A stretch of 64,000 nucleotides of DNA from Ottowia beijingensis (GTDB taxonomy: Bacteria; Pseudomonadota; Gammaproteobacteria; Burkholderiales; Burkholderiaceae_C), in the NCBI RefSeq assembly GCF_013423955.1, contig NZ_JACCKX010000001.1, positions 434,001 through 498,000 on the forward strand, written 5' to 3'. Positions 1-8,314 of this stretch are shown here, one piece after another. The notes beneath the pieces were generated by a model. The model ran no database searches and was not told where the DNA came from. It worked only from the letters and a program-made list of their open reading frames with translations. Each line of letters starts with the position of its first letter. Positions within the stretch are counted from its first letter, which is position 1. The translations under genes and the position numbers were made by a program.

Positions 1-374
1 TCAAGGCCATCAACGACACGCTGGGCCACGCGGTGGGCGATGCCGTGATCCGCGAGATGGCCGAGCGCCTGCGCACCCACGTGCGCATGCAGGACCGCGT
101 GGGCCGCTACGCCGGCGACGAGTTCGTGGTGCTGCTCGACCAGATCCGCGACCCGGCCGACGCCGAGACGGTGCGCCACAACCTGGAGCAGCTGCTGCGC
201 CAGCCGCTGCAGAGCGTGCTCCTGCTCGACCCGGCACTGGCCGCCATGGGCGCCACCGTGGGCGCGGGCGTGTGCCCCACCGACGCCACCGAGATCGGCG
301 ACCTGCTCACCTTCGCCGATGGCGACATGTACCGGCGCAAGCCGGGCGCGGCGGCGGGCGACTCCAGCGGCTGA
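1..374 (+). CDS. Diguanylate cyclase GGDEF domain, C-terminal end only
   Basis: The reading frame is open from base 3, so the gene begins before the window. The visible part is the second half of a GGDEF domain, which makes cyclic di-GMP from two GTP. It shows the substrate-binding NDxLGHxxGD stretch, the signature RYAGDEF and the late D-MYRRK segment. The signature reads AGDEF rather than GGDEF, a variant found in some active cyclases. An RMQD sequence five residues before it fits the RxxD inhibitory site, so product feedback is plausible. Sensor domains upstream cannot be seen. Confidence 0.9.
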   Translation, partial: KAINDTLGHAVGDAVIREMAERLRTHVRMQDRVGRYAGDEFVVLLDQIRDPADAETVRHNLEQLLRQPLQSVLLLDPALAAMGATVGAGVCPTDATEIGDLLTFADGDMYRRKPGAAAGDSSG

Positions 375-446
375 CGGCCGCCACGCTGATGACGTCAACC
401 TATTTGACGTTTTCCAAAGCATGTCGGCGCATGCCGCGCCAGGAAA

Positions 447-484
447 GCCCCTCTCCCTCTGGGAGAGGGTTGGGGTGAGGGCCG
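447..484. repeat. Short palindromic repeat, CCCTCTCCC type
   Basis: CCCCTCTCCCTCTGGGAGAG forms a tight hairpin followed by GGTTGGGGTGAGGG. Relatives of this element occur near 23,722-23,817, 35,661-35,771 and 54,956-55,064. It lies between the cyclase gene and the small membrane protein gene. Confidence 0.7.
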
Positions 485-530
485 GCAGCGTGTCATGCAG
501 GACGGAATCGTCGATAAAGAGGAATCTGCG

Positions 531-821
531 TCACCACGGCGGTAGCACATGCTCTGCCGCATGAACGCTCTTCAGAAGCGCATGGCCCAGAAAGCCGTTG
601 AGCGCAACGACCGCCACAAACCCCAACCAAGTGGTGAACAAGTCTGGCATCACCAGCCCGGCCAACGCCCCCATGAACAGGCCAAGGGCCGAACCTGCCA
701 CGGAACACCCCAACCGATAGCTCCTGGGCACATCACGCAAACCCGGTGACCGCCAGGCCAGCGCCCATGCGACCAGGCAGCCCAAGGCAAACGACGACAC
801 CCACCAAGGCCAGGCAGGCAT
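531..821 (-). CDS. Small hypothetical membrane protein (96 aa)
   Basis: I do not recognise the family. The protein has about three hydrophobic stretches: one near the N-terminus after MPAWPWWVSS, one near GSALGLFMGALAGLVMP and one near WLGFVAVVALNGFLGHALL, with an Arg-rich loop between the first two. It begins 7 bases after the rlmB stop on the same strand and may be co-transcribed with it. Codon use fits the surrounding genes, which supports it being real, but there is no functional clue. Confidence 0.5.
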   Translation of the reverse strand: MPAWPWWVSSFALGCLVAWALAWRSPGLRDVPRSYRLGCSVAGSALGLFMGALAGLVMPDLFTTWLGFVAVVALNGFLGHALLKSVHAAEHVLPPW

Positions 822-827
822 GCAGCG

Positions 828-1586
828 TCACACCCCGCGCAGCACGCCGCGCTGGCGCCGCGCCTCGTACAGGCACACGCCGCTGGCCACGCTGACGTTC
901 AGGCTTTCCACCGCGCCCATCATGGGGATGCGCACCAGCGCGTCGCAGGTCTTGCGCGTCAGTTGGCGCATGCCCGGTCCCTCGGCACCCAGCACCAGGG
1001 CGGTGGCCATGGCCAGGTCGACGTCGTACAGCGTCTGCTCGGCGTCGTCCGACGCACCGACGACCCAGATGCCGCGCTCCTTCAGCTCGCCCAGCGTACG
1101 CGCCAGGTTGGTGACCATGAAGTAGGGCACCGTCTCGGCCGCGCCGCTGGCCACCTTGGCCACGGTGGCGTTGATGCCGGCGGCGTGGTCCTTGGGCGCG
1201 ATCACGGCGTGCGCGCCGGCGCCGTCGGCCACGCGCAGGCAGGCGCCCAGGTTGTGCGGGTCGGTCACGCCGTCCAGCACCAGCAGCAGCGGCACGGCGC
1301 CCTGCTCCTGCAGGTCGTCCAGCAGTTCGTCCAGCGTGCGCACGCCTTCCAGCGCCTGCACGCGCGCCACCACGCCCTGGTGGCCGGCGCTGCCGCACAG
1401 CTTCATCAGGCGCTGCGCGTCGGCCTCTATCACGCGCGCGCCGGCCTCGGCGGCGCGGTTCAGAAACTGCTTCATGCGCGCGTCGCGCCGCGTGGGATCG
1501 ACGTAGATCTCGACGATGGACGCGGGCGCCGTCTTCAGGCGCACGCCGACGGCGTGGAAGCCGAACAGGACTTTGGGGGCAGACAT
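828..1586 (-). CDS. rlmB: 23S rRNA (guanosine-2'-O-)-methyltransferase RlmB
   Basis: A SpoU/TrmH-family enzyme that methylates the 2'-OH of G2251 in 23S rRNA from S-adenosylmethionine. The start [17 protein letters not shown] matches the family's N-terminal RNA-binding domain. The C-terminal half carries the knot motifs: the [10 protein letters not shown] segment, [10 protein letters not shown], and [16 protein letters not shown] close to the end. From the ATG at 1586 it is 252 residues, close to the 243 of E. coli. The frame extends 16 codons further upstream, but that part is unlike the family. No frameshift. Confidence 0.95.
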   Translation of the reverse strand: MSAPKVLFGFHAVGVRLKTAPASIVEIYVDPTRRDARMKQFLNRAAEAGARVIEADAQRLMKLCGSAGHQGVVARVQALEGVRTLDELLDDLQEQGAVPLLLVLDGVTDPHNLGACLRVADGAGAHAVIAPKDHAAGINATVAKVASGAAETVPYFMVTNLARTLGELKERGIWVVGASDDAEQTLYDVDLAMATALVLGAEGPGMRQLTRKTCDALVRIPMMGAVESLNVSVASGVCLYEARRQRGVLRGV

Positions 1587-1608
1587 GGCGCGATTATCCG
1601 CGCTTGCG

Positions 1609-1697
1609 TTTTGATAGTGGCTGGCGCTTGTCACACATGGTTTTCAAGAGGAATCGATCTGAAATCCTTGAATTGCGAGCGCAGGCAGCTATCAAAC
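1609..1697. repeat. GATAGC-type palindromic element
   Basis: Arms TTTTGATAG and GCAGCTATCAAA with internal GGCGCTTG / GCGAGCGC and a TTTTCAAGAG...GAAATCCTTGAA middle. It sits 22 bases upstream of the rlmB start codon and so would lie in or near its promoter. It belongs to the most abundant repeat family of the window. Confidence 0.75.
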
Positions 1698-1815
1698 CCA
1701 TAGTACTTCGCCTCGTGTGCTTAGACCTTGCGAGCCGTTTGCAACGCCGAGGGCGGGCCGGCCAAGCCTCACGCGGGGGCATTGGTTTGAGGCCACGCCC
1801 TAAACTCTGCACCGC

Positions 1816-3267
1816 ATGATGAGCCTGCCCGCCCTCACCCCGCTGGAGCACGCCGCCTTCGTGGCCGCGGGGCTGCTCACCTACATCGTCATCACGCGCG
1901 TGCGGCGCCAGCGGCGCCACCCCTATGCGGCGCTGGCCTGGGTGATGGGCATCGCGGCCTTTCCGTACCTGGGCCTGCCGCTGTTCCTGGTCTTCGGCAC
2001 GCGCAAGGTGGTGCGCCCGGCCACGCAGCGCCAGCCCATGCCCGCTGGCCCATGGGCTGCAATGGCGCCCGACTGGGCCACGCGGCTGCTGGCGGCGCTG
2101 GGCGCGGCCGGCGCGCGGCCGCAGGCGGCGGTGCGCTTTCAGGCCGAGGGCGAGCACGCGCTGCAGGCGGTGCAGGCCGTCATCGGCTCGGCACGGCACA
2201 CGCTGGACCTGTGCACCTACGTGCTGGGCGACGACGAGGTGGGCGCCCTGATCGCCGCCGCGCTGGCCGAGCGCGCCCGCGCCGGCGTGCGCGTGCGCCT
2301 GCTGGTCGACAGCATCGGCAGCCTGAAGAGCGCGCACAGCCACGACGAGCTGCTGAAGCGCGCCGGCGTGCACACGCGCCTGTTCATGCCCGCGCTGGGC
2401 AGCCCCGGGCGCGGCCGCGTGAACCTGCGCAACCACCGCAAGCTGCTGATCGCCGACGGCGCGCGTGTGGTCGGGCGGGCGCAACCTGGCCAACGAATAC
2501 TTCATTGGCCGCGTGGGCGAGCCGCCCTGGCTGGACCTGAGCTTCACCGCCGAGGGCGCGCTGGCCGCGCAGGCGCAGGCACTGTTCGACGGCGACTGGC
2601 GCATCGCCCGCGGCGCGCGCCAGGCGCTGCGCCTGGGCTATGCCGAGCGGCTGGCGCGGCTGGACGCGGAGCTGGACGCCGACACCCCTGCCACGCCGAC
2701 ACGCTGCCGGCCGAGCTGCTGCCCGCCGACGTGGCGCTGGCGCAATGGGTGCCCAGCGGGCCGGACTTTCACGAGGACATCCTGCACGCGCTGCTGGTGT
2801 CGGCCGCCTTCCACGCCGAGCAGCGCCTGCTGCTGGCCACGCCCTACTTCGTGCCCGACGAAGGCCTGCAGGAGGCGCTGGTGCTGGCCGCCAAGCGCGG
2901 GCTGCAGATCACACTGCTGCTGCCCAGGCAATCCAACCACCGGCTGGCCGACTGGGCACGCGGGCGCGCCGTGCGCGAGCTGGTCGAGGCCGGCGTGAAC
3001 GTGCGCCTGCTGCCCGCCATGCTGCACGCCAAGGCCGTGGTGGTCGACGACGTGCTGGCCCTGTGCGGCTCGGCCAACCTGGACAGCCGCAGCCTGTTCA
3101 TCAACTACGAGGCCATGGCCGCCTTCTACGGCCGGGCCCAGATCGACTGGCTGGCCGACTGGATCACGCGCACCGCGGCCGATGGCGAGCCGGCATCCAG
3201 CAAGCCGCCAAGCTGGCTGCGCGACATCGGCGAAGGCATCGTGGCGACGGTGGCGTTCCAGCTGTGA
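1816..3267 (+). CDS. cls: Cardiolipin synthase (phospholipase D family)
   Basis: Joins two phosphatidylglycerols into cardiolipin at the inner membrane. Two N-terminal hydrophobic segments (about residues 10-30 and 38-62) precede two PLD domains. The first HKD motif is HRKLLIAD near residue 208; the second, HAKAVVVDD followed by GSANLDSRS, lies near residue 402. Total length is about 484, as in E. coli ClsA. The frame breaks twice: near 2462 (a GC pair apparently lost before the VWSGGRN stretch) and near 2688 (one base), after which the original frame returns. Read across both breaks the protein is complete, so sequence error is more likely than decay. Confidence 0.88.
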   Translation: MMSLPALTPLEHAAFVAAGLLTYIVITRVRRQRRHPYAALAWVMGIAAFPYLGLPLFLVFGTRKVVRPATQRQPMPAGPWAAMAPDWATRLLAALGAAGARPQAAVRFQAEGEHALQAVQAVIGSARHTLDLCTYVLGDDEVGALIAAALAERARAGVRVRLLVDSIGSLKSAHSHDELLKRAGVHTRLFMPALGSPGRGRVNLRNHRKLLIADGARVVGRAQPGQRILHWPRGRAALAGPELHRRGRAGRAGAGTVRRRLAHRPRRAPGAAPGLCRAAGAAGRGAGRRHPCHADTLPAELLPADVALAQWVPSGPDFHEDILHALLVSAAFHAEQRLLLATPYFVPDEGLQEALVLAAKRGLQITLLLPRQSNHRLADWARGRAVRELVEAGVNVRLLPAMLHAKAVVVDDVLALCGSANLDSRSLFINYEAMAAFYGRAQIDWLADWITRTAADGEPASSKPPSWLRDIGEGIVATVAFQL

Positions 3268-3344
3268 GCGGCGCTGCGCTCGAACGCGGGCGGCCAGGGG
3301 CAGAATTAGGGGAGACTTGGTATATTTTCACGGGCATGAAAAAC

Positions 3345-3402
3345 GGATCCAGCGCCTGTATATCAGGCGCTGGCAGCTATGAATTCATGACCGACATACC
3401 GT
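3345..3402. repeat. Palindromic element with AGCGCC core
   Basis: AGCGCCTG-TATAT-CAGGCGCT at 3351-3371 followed by GGCAGCTATGAATTCAT. It appears to be a member of the GATAGC family. It lies in the 406-base gap between cls and the glycine-zipper gene, which otherwise holds the REP at 3465 and a terminator. Confidence 0.6.
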
Positions 3403-3464
3403 GCCAAATCGTTATCGCTTGATTTACCTTTTTATTCCAATTCCAGATCTAAGCTGCAATAGCT

Positions 3465-3540
3465 CGTCATTCCGGCCCAAGCCGGAATCCAGACGGCGTG
3501 TGCGGAGAAACATGGATCCCGGCCTTCGCCGGGATGACGG
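3465..3540. repeat. REP-like inverted repeat, CGTCATTCCGGC type
   Basis: CGTCATTCCGGC...GCCGGAATCC at the left and GGATCCCGGC...GCCGGGATGACGG at the right make a nested pair of hairpins. A second, nearly perfect copy is at 6718-6793. The type is common between genes in Burkholderiales. Confidence 0.8.
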
Positions 3541-3607
3541 TGATGGACGCATTGAATTGGAAATGGAATGACACGCCCTGAGTGCGCGCACCGCCCGCCC
3601 CAACAAC

Positions 3608-3636
3608 GAAAACGGCGCCCTAGGGCGCCGTTTTTC
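3608..3636. terminator. Bidirectional rho-independent terminator
   Basis: AAAACGGCGCCC-TA-GGGCGCCGTTTTT is a perfect 11-base-pair stem, A-rich on one side and T-rich on the other. It is positioned to stop both cls-side transcripts and the convergent glycine-zipper gene ending at 3674. Confidence 0.85.
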
Positions 3637-3673
3637 GCTGCGTTGGCCGCGCTACCCGCGCGGCAACTGGGTT

Positions 3674-4897
3674 TTAGCGGCCGTCGCCGTCGAAGTCGCC
3701 CGGCAGCGCGTGCTCCACGCGGTGCCATGCGGCACGGGTCGAGGCCTTGGCTTCTTCCCAGGTCAGGCGCGATTGGCCTTTGACGCGCTCCCAGTCGGCC
3801 TGCAGCGCCGACTCGATGTCGTCGTAGCGGCGGCCGGCGTGGCGGCCGTAGCCGTCGTAGCCCAGGCGGTAGGCGGGGCCGTAGTCGTCGTACGTGTAGC
3901 CCGCGCGGTAGCCCGGCGCCAGCGTGTAGCTGTCGCGCCAGTAGGCTTCCTCGGCGGCCGGGTTCACCACCCGGGCCACGCCGTGCCCCGCGGCGCCGCC
4001 GGCCAGGCCACCCACGGCCGCGCCCACGGCCATGCCCACCGGGCCACCCACGGCGCCCACCAGGGCACCCGTGGCCGCACCGGCGCCGGCACCCGTGCCG
4101 GTGGCCAGGTTGTGCTTGCCCACTTCGTCACCCGCCTTGGGGTTCACGGCTTCGCCCAGGCCCTTGCCGGCCTTGCTGCCCAGGCCAGCGCCCACGGCGG
4201 CACCCACCGCGGCGCCCACCGGGCCGCCCACGGCGCCCACGGCCGCGCCGGTCAGCGCACCGGCGCCGGCACCGGTGCCGCTGGCCAGTTGATGCTCTTC
4301 CAGCTGGTCGGTGGCCTTGGGGTTGACCACTTCGCCCACGCCCTCGCCCACCTTGGCGCCGGCCACGCTGCCGATGGCCGCGCCCACGACGGCACCCACC
4401 GGGCCGCCGGCCAGGCCGACGGTGGCCCCGGCCAGCGCGCCGGTGCCGGCACCGGCACCCGAGGCCAGGTTGTGCTCATGCAGTTCATCGTCGGCCTTGG
4501 GGTTGATCACCTCGCCCACGCCCTTGCCGGCCATGCCGCCGGCCGCGGCGCCGATGGCGGCACCGGCCACGGTGCCGAGGGGCCCGGCCACCGAGCCCAT
4601 GGCCGCGCCGGTCAGCGCACCGCCGGTGGCGCCCACGCCGGTGGCCACCTTGTGCTCCGACGGCTCGCCGCCCAGCGTGGGGTCGAGGTTCTCGGCCACG
4701 TCCTTGCCGGCCAGGCCGCCGGTGACGGCGCCGATGATGCCGCCGACGACGGTGCCCACCGGGCCGCCCACGGCGGTGCCGATGGCGGCACCTGCGGCAG
4801 CGCCGCCCGCGGCGCCCACGCCGGTGCCCACCGGGTGCGCACCGGGTTCACCGGTGATGGGGTCCTGGTTCAGATCCTTGGCGATTTCCTTGGCCAT
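3674..4897 (-). CDS. Tandem-repeat glycine-zipper protein (5 units)
   Basis: A 407-residue protein of unknown function. After a short N-terminus (MAKEIAKDLNQDP) come five consecutive units of about 58-60 residues. Each begins H-x-[VL]-A-[TS]-G, runs through alternating Gly/Ala glycine-zipper segments (such as GGPVGAVVGAAIGSVAG) and ends with V[IV]NPKA and an acidic patch. Glycine zippers are known to pack membrane helices or make stable bundles. The last 90 residues are different: Tyr/Gly/Asp-rich (YTYDDYGPAYRLGYDGYG), then a charged helix RVKGQSRLTWEEAKASTRAAW. There is no signal peptide. A good ribosome site, AAGGAG, precedes the ATG. Possibly a stress-induced protein, by analogy with Burkholderiales proteins that share this tail. 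Confidence 0.8.
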   Translation of the reverse strand: MAKEIAKDLNQDPITGEPGAHPVGTGVGAAGGAAAGAAIGTAVGGPVGTVVGGIIGAVTGGLAGKDVAENLDPTLGGEPSEHKVATGVGATGGALTGAAMGSVAGPLGTVAGAAIGAAAGGMAGKGVGEVINPKADDELHEHNLASGAGAGTGALAGATVGLAGGPVGAVVGAAIGSVAGAKVGEGVGEVVNPKATDQLEEHQLASGTGAGAGALTGAAVGAVGGPVGAAVGAAVGAGLGSKAGKGLGEAVNPKAGDEVGKHNLATGTGAGAGAATGALVGAVGGPVGMAVGAAVGGLAGGAAGHGVARVVNPAAEEAYWRDSYTLAPGYRAGYTYDDYGPAYRLGYDGYGRHAGRRYDDIESALQADWERVKGQSRLTWEEAKASTRAAWHRVEHALPGDFDGDGR

Positions 4898-5318
4898 GAT
4901 GTCGAGCTCCTTGAAAGTGTTGTGACTTGAAAGTTGGTTGTTGAACCGATCCGATGTGTTTCAGCGACTGCTGCATCGGTGAGCGCAAGTCTCCGGCGCG
5001 GCACGGGCGCGGCCTGTCAGCCGACACCGACGCAGCGTGTGAGCGCGGCGACGCGCCGCGGGTACTCAAGCGCCTTTCAGGACATCAGCGCGCGCACGAA
5101 AAACGCGCTCGGCACCGCGATGGATACTGGCGTTGTTGCTATCGAATCAGGAATGACCATGCGGCGTGATGAAGATGCCCGCATGGCGCCATGCAGGCCG
5201 ACGCGCGCGTGACGTCGCCCGGCCGCGGGTTTGCGCCGAGCCCCACGGCAGCCCGGCACGCCCTGGAATAAACCGCCGCCTGCGCCGATTCGGAAGGCGC
5301 CGCAGCCTTGACCGACGC
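4898..5318. other. 421-base intergenic stretch
   Basis: Holds the upstream region of the glycine-zipper gene (ribosome site AAGGAG at about 4907-4912, complement strand) and the downstream side of the ABC ATPase gene. Short open frames here do not look like genes. I see no repeat of the window's families and no clear terminator. Confidence 0.4.
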
Positions 5319-6046
5319 TCAGGCCGCGGCCGTGCGCTCGTCGGCGGCGATGCGCCCCGCCTCCACCGTCAGCCGGCGCTGGCACAGCGCGGCGATGGCG
5401 CGGTCGTGGGTCACCAGCACCAGCGTGGTGCCCTGCTCGCGGTTCAGGTCGAACATCAGTTCCATGATCTTCTCGCCGGTGGCGAAGTCCAGGCTGCCGG
5501 TGGGCTCGTCAGCCAGCAGCACGGCCGGGTGCACCACGAAGGCGCGCGCCAGCGCCACGCGCTGCTGCTCGCCGCCCGACAGCACCTTGGGGTAATGGCC
5601 CAGGCGCTCGGCCAGGCCCACGCGGTGCAGCATCTCGGTGGCGGCGGCGCGCGCGTCGCGCCGGCCGGCCAGCTCCAGCGGCAGCATCACGTTTTCCAGC
5701 GCCGTCAGGTTGCCCATGAGCTGGAAGCTCTGGAACACGAAGCCCACCTTGCGCGCGCGCAGCGCGCGCGCTCGTCCTCGCTGACGGCGAACAGGTCCTG
5801 CCCATCCAGCCGCACCGTGCCGCGCGTGGGCGTGTCGAGGCCCGCGATGATCGACAGCAGCGTGCTCTTGCCCGAGCCCGAGGCGCCAACGATGGCCACC
5901 GTCTCGCGCGGGGCCAGGCTGAAGTGGATATCGCGCAGAATATCGAGCGTGCCGGTGGAGTCGGTGACCGACTTGAAAACATGCTCCACCGCAATGATCT
6001 GGGAGCGAGGGGCGTCGGGCGGTGTGCCGGGCGTTGAATCCGTCAT
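5319..6046 (-). CDS. ABC transporter ATPase, YbbA/LolD type
   Basis: Cytoplasmic ATPase of a LolD/YbbA-type exporter. Visible motifs: Walker A GASGSGKSTLL near residue 50, Q-loop FVFQSFQLMGN, signature LSGGEQQRVALARA, Walker B LLADEPTGSLD and the H-loop LVTHD. About 243 residues. One frameshift near 5768: restoring one C gives DERARLRARKVGFVFQ. The gene faces tesA head to head with 14 bases between start codons; in E. coli ybbA and tesA are also divergent neighbours. The partner permease (YbbP) is not next door here. Confidence 0.88.
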
Positions 6047-6060
6047 TGAAAAGGCCGTTT

Positions 6061-6696
6061 TTGTACCGACGACACTTTATCCGCTCCGTCCTGAGCGCCG
6101 CCGCACTGGCTGCAACCGCACAAGCCGCGCAGGCGGCCGAGCCCACCATCCTGGTGGTCGGCGACTCCTCAGCGCCGAATACGGCATCGCCCGCGGCACC
6201 GGCTGGGTGGCGCTGCTGGAAAAACTCGCCGCCGAGAAGATCGCCGCCAAGGTGGTCAACGCCAGCATCTCGGGCGACACCACGGCCGGTGGCCGCTCGC
6301 GCCTGCCGGCGCTGCTGAAGACGCACCAGCCCGCCATCGTGGTGATCGAACTGGGCAGCAACGACGCGCTGCGCGGCCTGTCGCTCGACATGACCGCCGC
6401 CAACCTGACGGCCATGACGCAGGCGGCGCAAAAGGCCGGCGCCCGGGTGCTGCTGGCCGGCATGCAGATGCCGCCCAACTACGGCGCCGACTACGGCAAG
6501 CGCTTCTTCGCGCTGTACCCGCAGGTGGCCAAGGCGCAGGGCGCGGCGCTGGTGCCCTTCTTCCTGAAAGGTGTGGCCGACCGCGACAACGCGCTGGAGC
6601 TGTTCCAGAAGGACCGCATCCACCCCACGGCCGCCGCGCACCCTCATCCTGGGCAACATGTGGCCCGAATTGCAGAAACTGCTGCAGAAAAAGTGA
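6061..6696 (+). CDS. tesA: Arylesterase / acyl-CoA thioesterase I (SGNH hydrolase)
   Basis: Periplasmic GDSL/SGNH esterase of the TesA family. Block I reads ILVVGDS-LSAEYG after one lost C is restored near 6168. Block II has NASISGDTTAGG, block III the ELGSNDALRG with the catalytic Asn, and block V DRIHPTAAAHP with the Asp-x-x-His pair. A second break near 6643 (two C apparently lost) precedes the end LILGNMWPELQKLLQKK. The likely start is TTG at 6061, giving MYRRHFIRSVLSAAALAATA, a signal peptide whose RRxFI resembles a twin-arginine motif; Sec export is equally possible. Confidence 0.85.
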
Positions 6697-6717
6697 TCGC
6701 GCGACTTGCCCTGCCCC

Positions 6718-6793
6718 CGTCATTCCGGCGCAAGCCGGAATCGACTGCGGCGTCTCCAGTGCCGCATGGATTCCGGCTTGCGCCGGAATGACG
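6718..6793. repeat. REP-like inverted repeat, CGTCATTCCGGC type
   Basis: CGTCATTCCGGCGCAAGCCG at one end pairs with CGGCTTGCGCCGGAATGACG at the other, a near-perfect 20-base arm with a 35-base middle. Second copy of the element at 3465-3540. It lies between tesA and mnmH and could act as a transcript end. Confidence 0.85.
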
Positions 6794-6822
6794 GTGGCGG
6801 CGTGGCCATCCTTGCACAACCC

Positions 6823-7911
6823 ATGAGCGTTCACCCCATCGCCGCCGCCGACGCGCTGGCGCGGCTGCACGAATTCAGCGCCGTCATCGACGCGCGCAGC
6901 GAGAGCGAATACGCGCTCGACCGCCTGCCCGGCGCCATCAACTGGCCGAGCCTGAACGACGAAGAGCGCGCCCGCGTCGGCACGCTGTACAAGCAGGTCA
7001 ACCCGTTCGAGGCGCGCAAGCTGGGCGCCGCGCTGGTGGCGCGCAACATCGCCAGCCACATCGAGCGCGAGGCCATGGACAAGCCCAAGAGCTGGCAGCC
7101 GCTGGTGTACTGCTGGCGCGGCGGCCAGCGCAGCGGCGCGCTGTCGCTGGTGCTGGGGCAGATCGGCTTTCGGGTGACGATCATCGAAGGCGGCTACAAG
7201 GCCTTTCGCAACGCCATGCTGGCCGACCTGCCGGCGCAGGCGCAGCGCCTGCACTACCGCGTGGTGTGCGGGCCCACCGGCTCGGGCAAGACGCGCCTGC
7301 TGCACGCGCTGCAGGGCGCCGGCGCCCAGGTGCTGGACCTGGAAGGGCTGGCGCACCACCGCGCCTCGGTGCTGGGCCTGATCCCCGGCCAGCCGCAGCC
7401 GTCGCAGAAGCAGTTCGAGATGCGCGTGTGGGATGCCCTGCGCCACTTCGACGCCGCGCGCCCCGTCTACGTGGAGGCCGAGAGCAAGAAGGTCGGCAAC
7501 TGCACCGTGCCCGATGCGCTGATGCAGGCCATGCGCGCCAGCCCCTGCCTGCGCGTGGACTTGCCGGACGACGAGCGCGTGGCGCTGCTGCTGGAGGACT
7601 ACCCCTTCTTCATCACCGACCCCGACTTCTTCTGCCGCCGGCTCGACACGCTGGTGGCGCTGCGCGGCCGCGCTGTGGTCGATGAATGGAAGCAGCTGGT
7701 GCACAGCGGCCAGACGCCCGCCGTGGTGCGCGAGCTGCTGGAAAAGCACTACGACCCCGGCTACGCCAGCTCCACGCGCCGCAACTTCGCGCAGTTCGAC
7801 GGCGCCCTGCGCGTGGCGCTGCCCGATCGCTCGCACGCCAGCCTGGAGGCCGCCTGCACCGCGATCCTGCAGCAACAGGGCCTGGGATCGATGGCAGCGC
7901 TGTCGACTTGA
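6823..7911 (+). CDS. mnmH: tRNA 2-selenouridine synthase (SelU/MnmH)
   Basis: Replaces sulfur by selenium at the wobble 2-thiouridine of Lys, Glu and Gln tRNAs, through a geranylated intermediate in E. coli. The N-terminal rhodanese domain (residues 5-130) has the catalytic cysteine in VYCWRGGQRSG near residue 102. The C-terminal domain has a P-loop, CGPTGSGKTRLL near residue 149. Length 362, usual for the family. Start chosen at MSVHPI, where similarity begins; the frame runs upstream into the REP element. Intact. It implies selenophosphate supply (selD) elsewhere in the genome. Confidence 0.95.
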   Translation: MSVHPIAAADALARLHEFSAVIDARSESEYALDRLPGAINWPSLNDEERARVGTLYKQVNPFEARKLGAALVARNIASHIEREAMDKPKSWQPLVYCWRGGQRSGALSLVLGQIGFRVTIIEGGYKAFRNAMLADLPAQAQRLHYRVVCGPTGSGKTRLLHALQGAGAQVLDLEGLAHHRASVLGLIPGQPQPSQKQFEMRVWDALRHFDAARPVYVEAESKKVGNCTVPDALMQAMRASPCLRVDLPDDERVALLLEDYPFFITDPDFFCRRLDTLVALRGRAVVDEWKQLVHSGQTPAVVRELLEKHYDPGYASSTRRNFAQFDGALRVALPDRSHASLEAACTAILQQQGLGSMAALST

Positions 7912-8027
7912 AGATGCGCCGGATTTTTGAACGCAGAGAACGCCAGGACTTCGCGAAAGGCGCAGGACAAAGATGGTGAAAACCCTGCGTGACTTCAGCT
8001 TTCACAAGCGATGGTGGCCATCTTCTT

Positions 8028-8184
8028 GGCTTGATGATCAAGAAGTCTCGGATGACGCGCGGGCCGCATCCGCCGTGTGGGAGCGGGCTGGCCCGCGATG
8101 GGGCGGTCGCGCCGGGCGATGCGCTGAATCGCGGGCAAGCCCGCGCCTACAACGCTGCCCGATACTGGTTGCTGATCAAGCTTC
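8028..8184 (+). repeat. About 155-bp dispersed element with REP-like arms
   Basis: Runs from TTGATGATCAAGAAGTC to GGTTGCTGATCAAGCTTC. It contains GTGTGGGAGCGGGCT-GGCCCGCGAT and ATCGCGGGCAAGCCCGC arms like Pseudomonas REPs. A copy in opposite orientation, including the same outer flanks, is at about 31,222-31,380. This element occupies most of the 403-base gap between mnmH and the SHMT-like gene; the rest (7912-8027) holds a degenerate CGCAGAGAACGCCAGGACTT repeat. Confidence 0.75.
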
Positions 8185-8314
8185 GTTGATGACCGGCAGA
8201 TGATGCTTCTGCGTCTTCAGCGCTGCTTCGGCGATTTCTGCGTTCAAGGGTTTTTCAAGCTGCTGTCTTTCGAGTCCATAACAGGCCCAGCCCTGTAAGC
8301 AAGGAGCCACCGCC

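Noticed and set aside
5166..6791. A 541-codon plus-strand frame
   Set aside because: The first part is antisense to the ABC ATPase gene; only the stretch after about 6168 belongs to tesA, entered through a frameshift.
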